A stretch of DNA of 64,000 nucleotides from Qipengyuania xiapuensis (GTDB taxonomy: Bacteria; Pseudomonadota; Alphaproteobacteria; Sphingomonadales; Sphingomonadaceae). A program made the position numbers and the translations under genes. The notes beneath the pieces were generated by a model. It saw only the letters and a list, made by a program, of their open reading frames with translations. It was not told the origin of the DNA and did no database searches. The stretch covers positions 186,001 to 250,000 of the forward strand of contig NZ_JAIGNL010000001.1 in assembly GCF_019711395.1 (NCBI RefSeq). Direction: 5' to 3'. Positions 42,740-51,498 of this stretch are shown piece by piece; the first letter of the stretch is position 1, and each line of letters begins with the position of its first letter.

Positions 42740-44641
42740 TTGAACACCAACGCAGACATTGCCGCGCAGCGCCGCGACGAGGAAGATGCCCGGCTGGTAA
42801 CGGGCGCGGCAGATATCCTTGCAGGCATTGCCAGCCTGCTCGGCCTCGTGGCGCTCGGTGCGGCGTTGGCGGTGCTCGGGCCCTTCGTCGGGCCGGTAAT
42901 CGCAGCGGCTGCGGCAGGTCTCGCGATCCCGCTGGTCAAAAAGCGCAACTTCGCCTTCAGCGGCATCGTCCTCGCGGCCAGCTTTGCCGCCGGCGTGTTC
43001 GTACTCGCCTCGATCGTCGACATGGCATCGGGCCTCGTCGTGGCAGGGGCAATGGCGTGGTTCTGGCACGCGTATCGTGTGCCCTTTGCAGGTGCGCTCG
43101 TCGTGGCAGCGCCGGTCGCGACGCTCATCCTCGGCATGGGCGAGATCCTCGAGACGGCATGGGGAGGCGGCGGCCCGCTGCAGAGCCTTGCCGCTGGCAT
43201 AATCCTCTTCGCGGCCGCCATGGCAGTCGACATGTCCGATCCCGAACGCGAGACCCGCCGCTCGGGAATCGCTTTCTGGCTGCACATCTTCGCCGCGCCC
43301 TGCCTCGTCCACGGTATTTTCCTGATCGGCGGCTTCGACCCGTCCGCCGCAGAGCCGATTGCAGCGATCCCCGTGCTGGCGATCGTTGCGCTGCTCGCGC
43401 TCGTGGCGCTGGTGATCGACCGCCGCCCGCTGCTCGCATCGAGCATCGGCTATGTCGCCTATGCGCTCGCTTCGCTGGGAGAGGGGCTGGCGATCGAGAC
43501 GCGGCTGATCGCCGTCAGCCTGACGCTTGGCATCGGCATCCTTGCGCTTGCCGCATTCTGGTCGCCGCTGCGCCGCGCCGCACTCCTGCTTGTGCCGTCC
43601 GCGCTGAAGGAGAAGCTCCCGGCCGCCGGTGCCTTCGTGCCTCCGCCCAAGCCGGTCGCTCCCGAAACCCCGGCCGAGGAAGAGCCCGTCAGGCTCGTCT
43701 CGGGCTTCAACGACATCTTCGTGGTCATGGGCACGCTGCCGGTCGCCTTCGGAGCGTGGATCGTCGCCGGTGTATGGCTCTACCAGTCAGGCATCGTGAC
43801 GCGCGGCGCCTTGAGCGAGGACTGGCTGTGGCGCACGATGACCGCCCTGCTGATCCCCGGGGTCGCCATCTGGCTGGTCGCCGAATTCTTCGTGCGCGTG
43901 AGGCGCATGGCATTCCCGGCGATCGTCCTTGCAGGACAATTCGCTTTCGTGGCGTTCTTCGTGGGCGGTCTCTTCGGTTACGCCGCGATCAATCCAGAGG
44001 GGCGCGACCTTTCCGGCTTCCGTGATGGTATCGACCCGCTCGGCGTTGTCATCGCCTGCCTGTTCTCGGCGCTGCTCAACGTGCTGTTCGCCTTCCGGCA
44101 CCGCGTGCCTTTCGCTCTCGCCATGGCCGCTGCTGCGCTGCTGCCGATGTTCTTCATCGATCTCCTCGCCAGCACCGACCCGGCGAGCACGCTTCCCGAG
44201 CCGACCGAGACGAGTATCCGCATCCGCCTGTTGCTGGCAGGCGCGCTTGCGGCCGGGCTCGGCGTCTGGCTCGATCTGTCGGACCGCGAGCGCCGCACGC
44301 AAAGCTCGGACACGGCGTTCTGGCTCCACATGCTTGCAAGCCTGCTGCTGGTACCGAACCTGTTCCATTTCGCCGCCAGTGGCGAAGCGGTGCTGCTGGG
44401 GACCGTGGTGATCTTCCTCGGCCTCGCGATCTTCGCGCTCGCAGTGAACCGGCGCGCCGGACTGATCGTCGGCCTACCGTTCCTCGCATGGGCGCTCGGC
44501 GACACATTCGAAGGGTTCGGATCGAGCAGTCTTGCGATGCTCGTCTTCAGCGGCCTCGTCCTGTGGGCGGCGATCAAGTGGCAGGAACTGCGCGCGGCAT
44601 TGTTCGCCTGGATCGACCAGGACGAGCGGAGCGGGATCTAG
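42740..44641 (+). CDS. Large polytopic membrane protein with internal duplication
   Basis: A 633-residue protein with about 18 hydrophobic helices. The two halves are related: DARLVTGAADILAGIASL (near 16) matches PVRLVSGFNDIFVVMGTL (near 316), and DPERETRRSGIAFWLHIFA (near 168) matches DRERRTQSSDTAFWLHMLA (near 515), each followed by similar helices. I know no function for this family. TTG 42740 is taken as start with GAGGGG 10 bases upstream; no in-frame ATG is near. It stands 55 bases after the TauE pair. Confidence 0.75.
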   Translation: MNTNADIAAQRRDEEDARLVTGAADILAGIASLLGLVALGAALAVLGPFVGPVIAAAAAGLAIPLVKKRNFAFSGIVLAASFAAGVFVLASIVDMASGLVVAGAMAWFWHAYRVPFAGALVVAAPVATLILGMGEILETAWGGGGPLQSLAAGIILFAAAMAVDMSDPERETRRSGIAFWLHIFAAPCLVHGIFLIGGFDPSAAEPIAAIPVLAIVALLALVALVIDRRPLLASSIGYVAYALASLGEGLAIETRLIAVSLTLGIGILALAAFWSPLRRAALLLVPSALKEKLPAAGAFVPPPKPVAPETPAEEEPVRLVSGFNDIFVVMGTLPVAFGAWIVAGVWLYQSGIVTRGALSEDWLWRTMTALLIPGVAIWLVAEFFVRVRRMAFPAIVLAGQFAFVAFFVGGLFGYAAINPEGRDLSGFRDGIDPLGVVIACLFSALLNVLFAFRHRVPFALAMAAAALLPMFFIDLLASTDPASTLPEPTETSIRIRLLLAGALAAGLGVWLDLSDRERRTQSSDTAFWLHMLASLLLVPNLFHFAASGEAVLLGTVVIFLGLAIFALAVNRRAGLIVGLPFLAWALGDTFEGFGSSSLAMLVFSGLVLWAAIKWQELRAALFAWIDQDERSGI

Positions 44642-44650
44642 CGGGAGCGC

Positions 44651-44779
44651 TTAGAGCGGAAGCGCGGGGCCGGCGAGGATCAGCGCGAGGCCGCAACCGG
44701 TGACGATGGCAACGCGCGCGTACTCGGCCAGCGGAAGTGCCGGGACGTGTGTACGTGCGAGAGCGATTGCCTTTGCCAT
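44651..44779 (-). CDS. Possible 42-residue membrane peptide
   Basis: A short minus-strand ORF with one hydrophobic helix (YARVAIVTGCGLALILAGPAL). ATG 44779 has GGAG 10 bases upstream; ATG 44788 is an alternative three codons earlier. It fills the gap between the duplicated membrane protein (convergent) and the agmatine deiminase gene upstream on the same strand. A near-CtrA box (CTAA-N7-TTAA, 44804-44818) precedes it. Function unknown. Confidence 0.45.
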   Translation of the reverse strand: MAKAIALARTHVPALPLAEYARVAIVTGCGLALILAGPALPL

Positions 44780-44814
44780 GCGGGCCATTCTCCGCCCGAA
44801 ATCCTAACGAAGGG

Positions 44815-45819
44815 TTAACTCTTCCATCCGGCGGCGGGCATTTGCTGGCTGGCGCAGTGGAATCCGCCCCCTCCGGCAAGCACGGCGTCCCCGCGGACAC
44901 CCATGGTTGCGCGGTCGGGAAAAAGCTCTGCGATGGCCGCAACGCCCTCTTCGTCATGCGGGCTACCGAAGGTCGGCACCACCACGAGATGGCTGGTAAT
45001 CGCGAAATTGGCGTAGCTCGCCGGTTCGATCCGGTCGCCGCTGGTGACGAGGCCGGGCGAAGGGATTTCCTTCACGGTGACGCCTGCGGCCTCCGCGCGG
45101 GCCTTCGCGTCGGCATAGATCGCGGCATTGGGATCATCGCTGCCGGTCGCGCGCGGCAGGGCTAGCGTATTCGGCGCAACGAACCGCGCGAGATTGTCGA
45201 CATGGCCGTCGGTATGGTCGTTGATGAGGCCTTCGCCGAGCCACAGCACGCGGCTGAAACCGAGATCGCGCCCGAGGCGCTGCTCGATCTCCTCGCGCGA
45301 TAGCTGCGGGTTGCGATTGGGATTGAGCAGGCACTGTTCGGTGGTCGCGACGAGGCCCGTGCCGTCGCCGTCGATCGCGCCGCCTTCGAGGATCCAGTCG
45401 GCAGTCTCGAGCGGCAGGTCTTCATCTCTCGCCAGCTCGGCCCCGATCGTCTGGTCGCCTTCCATCAGGTACTTCCCGCCCCAGCCATTGAAGCCGAAGC
45501 GGCGCGCGGAGCGGTTGCCGTGCCCGTCCGAAAGGATCAGCGGGCCTGTATCGCGCAGCCAGACATCGCCATAGCTACGGCGTTCCAGCTTCACGGCGCC
45601 CGTCACGAGGCTGCGCGCCCGCGCTTCATTGGCCGCGTCGCGCACCAGCAGGCGGACCTCCTGCCCGCTCTCGGCCACCGCATTGGCGAAAGCCGCGATC
45701 TGCTCCTGCGCTGCGGGAAGCACTTCGGGCCACTCGTCGGCGTCGTGCGGAAAGCCGATCCACAGCCAGTCCTGCGGTGCCCATTCGGGGGGCATGGTCC
45801 ATGTGGGCGTATCGCTCAT
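44815..45819 (-). CDS. aguA: Agmatine deiminase family protein
   Basis: A 334-residue peptidyl-arginine-deiminase-type (PPAD) enzyme. Agmatine deiminases turn agmatine to N-carbamoylputrescine in polyamine metabolism. Motifs seen are WLRDTGPLIL near 88 (substrate acidic residues), WILEGGAIDGDG near 140, the His region INDHTDGHVDNLARF near 200, and the catalytic Cys in GGGGFHCASQQMPA near 322. It is somewhat shorter than plant and Pseudomonas AguA, and bacterial relatives can act on other guanidines, so substrate is probable rather than certain. Preceded by the strong terminator of the flotillin operon. Confidence 0.88.
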   Translation of the reverse strand: MSDTPTWTMPPEWAPQDWLWIGFPHDADEWPEVLPAAQEQIAAFANAVAESGQEVRLLVRDAANEARARSLVTGAVKLERRSYGDVWLRDTGPLILSDGHGNRSARRFGFNGWGGKYLMEGDQTIGAELARDEDLPLETADWILEGGAIDGDGTGLVATTEQCLLNPNRNPQLSREEIEQRLGRDLGFSRVLWLGEGLINDHTDGHVDNLARFVAPNTLALPRATGSDDPNAAIYADAKARAEAAGVTVKEIPSPGLVTSGDRIEPASYANFAITSHLVVVPTFGSPHDEEGVAAIAELFPDRATMGVRGDAVLAGGGGFHCASQQMPAAGWKS

Positions 45820-45857
45820 GGCGCTGCGGTTAGGCGGGGCCGACGTGACTAGGCAAC

Positions 45858-45883
45858 AAAAAAGGGGACGCCGAAGCGCCCCC
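45858..45883 (-). terminator. Intrinsic terminator of the yqiJ-flotillin operon
   Basis: On the minus strand a stem GGGG-CGC / GCG-T-CCCC closes a TTCG tetraloop and is followed by TTTTTTG. One bulged base interrupts the stem. It lies 25-50 bases after the flotillin stop and before the agmatine deiminase start, so it separates two minus-strand units. Confidence 0.85.
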
Positions 45884-45907
45884 TTCCCTTTGCGTATCGC
45901 CTGCCGA

Positions 45908-47656
45908 TCAGGCGTCGGCGTTTTCGCCGCCGGACTGTTTGGCGTCTTTCGACTTGCCGTTCGCCGGGAGTGCCTTGCGCTCTTCCTTGGCTTCGGTTTC
46001 GTCTTCGACTGCGAACCCGCCGGTCTGCTCTGCCGGGCCCTTCACGAGGCTGTTGAGGCTCGAGCCGTCGAGGCCCAGTTCCTTCATCAACCCGTCGAGC
46101 ACCGGAGCCTGCGCACGGTAGGCAAGTGCTGCGCTGACCGCATCGGTCGCGAGGTTGCCCGATCCGCCGCCGACACTGGCTGCTCCGCCGGAGCCTCCCT
46201 TGCCGCCATTGGTAAGGCCATCGACCTGGACGATCTTGATGCTCTCGATCGCCTCCATCGGCTTGGCGCTTTCCTTGACCAGTTCGGGCAGGACCTTGAG
46301 CAGGGCCATCTTGGTCTGCAGGCTGATCTGGTCCGAGGACAGGATGTTGGCTGCCTCGTTGATTGCCTTCTGACCCGCTGCCTCGACTTCGAAGCGGACG
46401 CGTGCAGCTTCGGCACGCAGCTTCTCGGCCTCGGCCTCACCCTGCGCTTCGAGGCGCAGCGCTTCGGCGCGGTTGGTGGCAGCGTCCTTCTCGGCCTCGG
46501 CTTCCACGCGGACACTGATCGCGTCGCGCTCGGCCTGCTTCGAAGCCTCGATCAGCTCGATGCGCTTCTGACGCTCGGCGATCTCGGTCTCTCGGCTGGT
46601 CGAGACCTGCTCTTCGGCAGCGACCGCCTTGGCGCGGGCTTCGTCGGCCTCTGCCTTGGCCTGGCTTTCCTCGCGGCTCTTGTTCTGGACCGCGATCTGC
46701 TGCTCCTGCCGGGCGATTTCGAGCGCACGCTGCTGGTCGATCCGCGCCTCTTCGACGAGACGGTCGGCTTCGATCTGCTGTGCGTCGACCTGCTTCTTCG
46801 CTTCGATCCGGGCGGCGTCGGCCTCGCGGCTGCGCTCCGCCTGTTCGCGGGCGATTTCCGAGGACTGTGCGGCGCGGCGGATTTCCACCTCGCGCTCCTG
46901 CTGGAGGCGGGCATATTCCTTGTCGCGCCCGATTTCGAAGCTCTTGGCGTCTGCCTCGAGGTTCTTCGTCTCCATCTGCACGCGCGTGTCCTGCTCGATG
47001 TCGTTGCGCAGTTTCTTGCGCGCCTCGATCTGCTCGGTCAGCTTGGTCAGACCTTCGGCGTCGAAGGCGTTGTTGGCGTTGAAGTGCTCGATGCTCGTCT
47101 GGTCGAGACCGGTCAGCGAGACCGATTCCAGTTCCAGGCCGTTCATGGCGAGGTCGTTCGACGACACCTGCTGCACCTTCTGGACGAAGTCGGCACGCTG
47201 CTCGTGCAGCTCGTTCATCGTCATGCCGGCAGCAACGCTGCGCAGCGCGTCGACGAACTTACCTTCGACGAGGTCCTTCAGGGCTTCGGGCTGCATCGTG
47301 CGCTGGCCCAGCGTCTGCGCCGCCATGGCGATCGCTTCGGCATCGGGCTTAACGCGGACGTAGAACTCCGCCTTCACGTCGATCCGCAGGCGGTCGAGCG
47401 TGATGAGCGCTTCGCCATCGCGGCGGATGACCGAAAGCACCAGCGTGTTCATGTTGACCGGCATGGTTTCGTGGAAGACCGGCAGCACCAGAGCGCCCCC
47501 GTTCATCACGACCTTTTCGCCGCCCACGCCGGTCCGCACGAAGGCAATTTCCTTCGAGGCACGGCGATACATCTTCAGCAGGAAGGTGATGATGATGATG
47601 CCGAGTAGAGTGGCACCCCCGATCATAACCAGTGATGTTCCAAATAGACTGTCCAT
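45908..47656 (-). CDS. Flotillin/YqiK family membrane scaffold protein
   Basis: A 582-residue SPFH-domain protein. It has an N-terminal membrane segment (LVMIGGATLLGIIIITFLL), the SPFH/band-7 domain (about 35-210; ALVLPVFHETMPVNMNTLVL), a long Ala/Glu-rich coiled coil (about 215-470; repeated EAEKL/RAEA patterns) and a Gly-rich tail. Flotillins organise lipid domains and large oligomeric rings on membranes. The gene follows a YqiJ-like gene by 9 bases, as in the E. coli yqiJK pair. A UUCG-loop terminator closes the unit. Confidence 0.93.
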   Translation of the reverse strand: MDSLFGTSLVMIGGATLLGIIIITFLLKMYRRASKEIAFVRTGVGGEKVVMNGGALVLPVFHETMPVNMNTLVLSVIRRDGEALITLDRLRIDVKAEFYVRVKPDAEAIAMAAQTLGQRTMQPEALKDLVEGKFVDALRSVAAGMTMNELHEQRADFVQKVQQVSSNDLAMNGLELESVSLTGLDQTSIEHFNANNAFDAEGLTKLTEQIEARKKLRNDIEQDTRVQMETKNLEADAKSFEIGRDKEYARLQQEREVEIRRAAQSSEIAREQAERSREADAARIEAKKQVDAQQIEADRLVEEARIDQQRALEIARQEQQIAVQNKSREESQAKAEADEARAKAVAAEEQVSTSRETEIAERQKRIELIEASKQAERDAISVRVEAEAEKDAATNRAEALRLEAQGEAEAEKLRAEAARVRFEVEAAGQKAINEAANILSSDQISLQTKMALLKVLPELVKESAKPMEAIESIKIVQVDGLTNGGKGGSGGAASVGGGSGNLATDAVSAALAYRAQAPVLDGLMKELGLDGSSLNSLVKGPAEQTGGFAVEDETEAKEERKALPANGKSKDAKQSGGENADA

Positions 47657-47665
47657 TGCTCCTCC

Positions 47666-48304
47666 TTATTGATTGACTGTTGGCGACAGGCGGCGCTCGG
47701 CGAGCGCGGTCGCGTAGAATTGGTTGCCCTCGCGGCGGACGAGCAGGACTTCGTCGCCTTCGTGGAGTTCGCTCGATTCCTCGTGCGGCTCCACCATGAC
47801 CCGGTGGGTCTGGCCGTGAATGTCCTTCACCCTCGCTCGCGCAGGAGATCCCGCGCGGGCCACGCCGATGCTGATCGTCGCACGCCGGCCGACAAGGCTT
47901 TCGGTGCTGACTGCGGTGGTGTGGTCCTTGGGCATGATGCGTCCCAGCGGGCGGGCGAAGACGCCCGTCACGGGAAGCGCGGCGACGCCGGCGATCAGCG
48001 CGGCAAGCCAGCTGTAGAGCGGGCTACCGGTGAGGCTTTGCGCGAGCTCCTGGATCGACAGGCCGATGCCTGCGAACATGAGCAGGAACAGTGCCAGCCA
48101 GATCGTCAGCGGGATGCGTCCGATGCCGAGCAGCGTCAGCAGCCCGTCGAACATCCCCGCATCCGGCAAACCCTCGCCATCCACGTCCAGATCGACATCG
48201 GCATCGCCGAAGTCGGCGACTCCGATCATCTGTACGATCGCGAGGACGAGCATGATGCCAAGAGCGGCCGCAAACGGCATGTTGTGCGGCTCGAGTAATG
48301 TCAT
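47666..48304 (-). CDS. YqiJ-like membrane protein with OB/NfeD-type domain
   Basis: A 212-residue protein with three membrane helices (AALGIMLVLAIVQMIGVA, IPLTIWLALFLLMFAGIGL, LAALIAGVAALPVTGVFA) and a C-terminal beta-barrel domain (about 130-205; VGRRATISIGVARAGSPARARV...EGDEVLLVRREGNQFYA). YqiJ/NfeD proteins partner with flotillins encoded beside them. First gene of the operon. In the 187-base leader two short dyads occur: CTAC-TGTT-GTAG (48367-48378) and CTACG-ATGAAC-CGTAG (48403-48418). Confidence 0.88.
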   Translation of the reverse strand: MTLLEPHNMPFAAALGIMLVLAIVQMIGVADFGDADVDLDVDGEGLPDAGMFDGLLTLLGIGRIPLTIWLALFLLMFAGIGLSIQELAQSLTGSPLYSWLAALIAGVAALPVTGVFARPLGRIMPKDHTTAVSTESLVGRRATISIGVARAGSPARARVKDIHGQTHRVMVEPHEESSELHEGDEVLLVRREGNQFYATALAERRLSPTVNQ

Positions 48305-48366
48305 GTTCCCCCCTTTCTTATGCGCAGGAAGTCCCGCCCTCCGGTTTCACCCGAAAGCGGATCGTC

Positions 48367-48418
48367 CTACTGTTGTAGTCATGTGGTTCACTTAGCAAAT
48401 TTCTACGATGAACCGTAG
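48367..48418. promoter_or_regulatory. Pair of short dyads upstream of the yqiJ-flotillin operon
   Basis: Two small inverted repeats, CTAC-TGTT-GTAG and CTACG-ATGAAC-CGTAG, are centred 38 bases apart in the promoter region. The second contains the 11-mer CGATGAACCGT that also occurs in the dxs palindrome (4244-4254). Candidate operators only. Confidence 0.3.
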
Positions 48419-48491
48419 GAATATGCGACGAACCGAGTTCGATTTTCCCCGCAATTGCGCGGGTTTGACTTCGATTAGGGGAATTTAGACT

Positions 48492-49790
48492 TCAGGCAGG
48501 CGTAAAGCGTAAAGGCAGCGTCTTGAGCCCGCCGACAAAGGTCGATTTCGAGCGCGCCGGTTCGCCTGCGAGCTCGACCGTCTCGATCCGGTCGAGCAGC
48601 GCCTCGAACAGTATCCGCATTTCCAGCCGGGCCAGGTGCAGGCCGAGGCACTGGTGCGCGCCCGCGCCGAAAGCGAGGTGCCGGTTCGGGCTGCGGCTTG
48701 CATCGAACTTGCGCGGATTGTCGAACTGTGCCGGATCGTGGTTCGCGGCGACGTAGTTGATCATCAGCCAGTCACCCTCGGCGATCTCCTGCCCGCCGAC
48801 CTCGGTGTCCTCGGCCGCAGTGCGCATGAAATGCTGCACCGGGCTCGTCCAGCGGATGGCTTCCTCGACAATACCGGGCAGCAGCGAGCGGTCTTCCCGC
48901 ACCCGCGCCCATTGTTCGGGGTCCTGCGCCAGCGCCAGCATCGCGCCTGCCGTGCTCGCACTCGTGGTGTCGTGGCCGGCGGCTGCGACAATGATGTAGT
49001 AACCCATCATGTCGCGGTCGTTCAGCGGCTCGCCGTCGACCGTGGCATTGGCGATCGTGCTGGCGACGTCGTCGGTCGGGTTCGCACGCTTCTCTGCCGT
49101 AAGTTTGGCGAAATAGGCCTCGAAGTCCTTCACCGCGCCGGCAACGAGCTGGGTGATCGCCTCGGGCGGCAGGTCCTTCATGCCCGACTGGTTCAGATCC
49201 TCGTCCTGCCCGCCGAACATCTGCTGCGTGAGCATGAGCATGCGCGGCTCGTCCTCTTCGGGCACGCCGAGGATCTGCATCACGACGTGCAGGGGATAGG
49301 GCTGCGAAACGAGCTTGCAGAAATCGGCCTCCGGTCCAGCTTCCAAGAGCCGATCGACCGTCTTGTGCGCAAGCTCGCGGACCTCGTCCTCGATCTGCCG
49401 CAGGTTCTTGGGCATGAACCATTCCTGCGTGAGCTTGCGATACTTCATGTGGATCGGCGCATCGAAGGTCACGAGGCTCGCCACCATGTGCGGGCTGCCC
49501 CCGGTCAGGTTCTTGGCGAACTCGATCCCCTCGGTGAGGCTGAAGACGACCGTCTGCGGATTGTTGAGGAAGGTCGCATTGTCCTTCGAGATGCGCATCA
49601 CGTCGTCGTAGCGCGTGACCAGCCAGAAGGGCGGGTGGCGGCCTTCCGGATCCTCGACCCAGGCGACCGGAGCTTCTTCGCGCAGGCGGTCGAACGTATC
49701 GAGCAGCGGGTCCCAGTGCGCGTAACTCTCGGGAGAAATCACCTCATAGGCGGTTTCGGGATCGAGCCTTGGTTTCGCCTGGGTTGCCAT
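48492..49790 (-). CDS. Cytochrome P450, class I
   Basis: A 432-residue soluble P450. The I-helix motif is IIVAAAGHDTTSASTAG (near 245), ExxR lies in EEAIRWTSPVQHFMRT, and the heme loop is FGAGAHQCLGLHLAR with Cys near 378. 'AGHDTTS' and the 'P.HFMRTA..D' pattern recall the CYP107/CYP125/CYP142-like bacterial group rather than CYP153. The ATG shares its A with the stop of the acyl-CoA synthetase gene (TGATG). That coupling hints at oxidation of a CoA-activated or to-be-activated acid such as a terpenoid or steroid side chain; this is inference. Confidence 0.9.
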   Translation of the reverse strand: MATQAKPRLDPETAYEVISPESYAHWDPLLDTFDRLREEAPVAWVEDPEGRHPPFWLVTRYDDVMRISKDNATFLNNPQTVVFSLTEGIEFAKNLTGGSPHMVASLVTFDAPIHMKYRKLTQEWFMPKNLRQIEDEVRELAHKTVDRLLEAGPEADFCKLVSQPYPLHVVMQILGVPEEDEPRMLMLTQQMFGGQDEDLNQSGMKDLPPEAITQLVAGAVKDFEAYFAKLTAEKRANPTDDVASTIANATVDGEPLNDRDMMGYYIIVAAAGHDTTSASTAGAMLALAQDPEQWARVREDRSLLPGIVEEAIRWTSPVQHFMRTAAEDTEVGGQEIAEGDWLMINYVAANHDPAQFDNPRKFDASRSPNRHLAFGAGAHQCLGLHLARLEMRILFEALLDRIETVELAGEPARSKSTFVGGLKTLPLRFTPA

Positions 49791-51337
49791 CACGCCTGCT
49801 CCGTTTCTTCTTCTGCCTTCCGTGCATATTCATCTCGCAGCTCTCGCTTGTAGAGCTTGCCGTTGGCCTCGCGCGGGAGTTCGGGGCGGAAGTCGAACAG
49901 CTTGGGCATCTTGATCTTGGCGAGGCTGGGAGCGAGGAATTCGCGCAGCTCTTCCTCCAGGCCATCGCCCGCCTCGCCCATGTCCTTGGGCTGGACCACC
50001 GCCACCACCTTCTCGCCGAAATCGGGGCAGGGCGCGCCGATCACCGCAGCGTCCATCACCTTGTCATGCGTGACCAGCAGGTTCTCGATCTCCTGCGGGT
50101 AGATGTTCACGCCGCCCGAGATGATCATGTGGCTCTTGCGATCGGTGAGGAAGAGATAGCCGTCCTCGTCGAGGTGGCCGATATCGCCCAGCGTCATCCA
50201 GCCCTTGGGATGCATGGCATCGCGCGTCTTCTCGGGATCGTTGTGATAGGTCGGGATGAGGTCGTTCTCGAAGAACAGCAGCCCGTCCTGTCCGGCGGGG
50301 ACTTCATTGCCCTCCCCGTCGCACACGTGGATCGTGCCGTAGATCGCCTTGCCCACGCTGCCGGGATGGGTGAGCCAGTCCTCGGCCTTGATCAGCGTCA
50401 TGCCGATACCTTCCGAGCCCGCGTAATATTCGTTGATGATGGGACCCCACCATTCGATCATCTCGCGCTTGATCGGGACCGGGCAGGGCGCGGCGGCATG
50501 GAGCGCGCGCTGGTGGCTGGAGAGGTCGTAGCCCTCGCGCTCGTGCGGCTCGAGCTTGAGCATGCGCACGAAATGCGTCGGCACCCACTGGCTGTCGGTG
50601 ATCTTGTACTTCTCGATCGTCTCGAGCGCGTGCTTGGGGTCGAAATGCTCCATCACAACGACCGTGCCGCCAAGCCGCTGCGCGGTGGTGCACCAGCCGA
50701 GCGGGGCGGCGTGGTAGAGGGGCGCGGGCGAGAGATAGACCATGCTGCCGTCGGCGGGCATGCCTGCACCCATCACGGCAAGGCCGACCAGCGGGGGGAC
50801 CGCCTCGATATCCTCGCTGTCGGGCGGTGCGGGGCGCACGCCCTTGGGACTGCCGGTCGTGCCCGAGGAATAGAGCATGTACTGGCCCGGAGCCTGGTCG
50901 GCGATCGGGTCCGAAGGCTGTGCCGCGAGCGCGGCCTCGTAATCCTCTTCGCCCTCTCCGCCGAGCACGAGGATTTCCATGTCGCCGCATCCTGCGCGGA
51001 TATCGTCGATGCGGTCATCGAACTTGCGGGTGGTGATGAGCAGCTTCACGCCCGCATCGTTGAGGATGTAGCAGATCTCGGGTGCGGTCAGGCGGGTCGA
51101 GACGGGGACCATCATCGTACCTGCGCGCTGCGAGCCCCAGGCGATCGGCAGGTAGTGAATGGTGTTTTCCATCAGTACGCCGAAGTGATCGTGCCGGTTC
51201 AGTCCCCGGGCGCGCATCAGGTGGGCGAAGCGATTGGCATAGGCGTCCATCTCGCCGTAGCTCATCGTCTCGCCGCTGCCGCTCATGATGATCGCGGGAT
51301 GGTCGGGTCGTGCCTTGGCGTGGCTGATAGGGTGCAT
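49790..51337 (-). CDS. Acyl-CoA synthetase (AMP-binding family)
   Basis: A 515-residue adenylate-forming ligase that activates a carboxylic acid with ATP and joins it to CoA. The ATP loop is YSSGTTGSPKGVRP near 156, the A5 region is NEYYAGSEGIGMT near 300, and the hinge is GWMTLGDIGHLDEDGYLFLTDR, ending in the catalytic Lys segment PREANGKLYKRELRDEY. The variant is like the FadD/ACS proteins of sphingomonad and actinobacterial catabolic clusters. It is translated just ahead of the P450, so both likely act in one degradative route. Confidence 0.92.
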   Translation of the reverse strand: MHPISHAKARPDHPAIIMSGSGETMSYGEMDAYANRFAHLMRARGLNRHDHFGVLMENTIHYLPIAWGSQRAGTMMVPVSTRLTAPEICYILNDAGVKLLITTRKFDDRIDDIRAGCGDMEILVLGGEGEEDYEAALAAQPSDPIADQAPGQYMLYSSGTTGSPKGVRPAPPDSEDIEAVPPLVGLAVMGAGMPADGSMVYLSPAPLYHAAPLGWCTTAQRLGGTVVVMEHFDPKHALETIEKYKITDSQWVPTHFVRMLKLEPHEREGYDLSSHQRALHAAAPCPVPIKREMIEWWGPIINEYYAGSEGIGMTLIKAEDWLTHPGSVGKAIYGTIHVCDGEGNEVPAGQDGLLFFENDLIPTYHNDPEKTRDAMHPKGWMTLGDIGHLDEDGYLFLTDRKSHMIISGGVNIYPQEIENLLVTHDKVMDAAVIGAPCPDFGEKVVAVVQPKDMGEAGDGLEEELREFLAPSLAKIKMPKLFDFRPELPREANGKLYKRELRDEYARKAEEETEQA

Positions 51338-51498
51338 CGCTGGTCCTCTCTCGTGCCGTCGGCCCCTGTTGGCGGGACTCGTCCGGTTGCAGGGAGAAAC
51401 CTACCTGCCACAGGGCTTTGGGCAAGAGAAAAGGCGGCGAGGTCATCCTCACCGCCTTTCCTCTGCGAACCTGCGCGGGCTTTCGCCCAGCGTATTCC

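Noticed and set aside
42735-42743. Start-stop ATG ATT TGA overlapping the TTG start of the duplicated membrane protein
   Set aside because: Two codons only; could be chance. Kept TTG as the start because of GAGGGG upstream.
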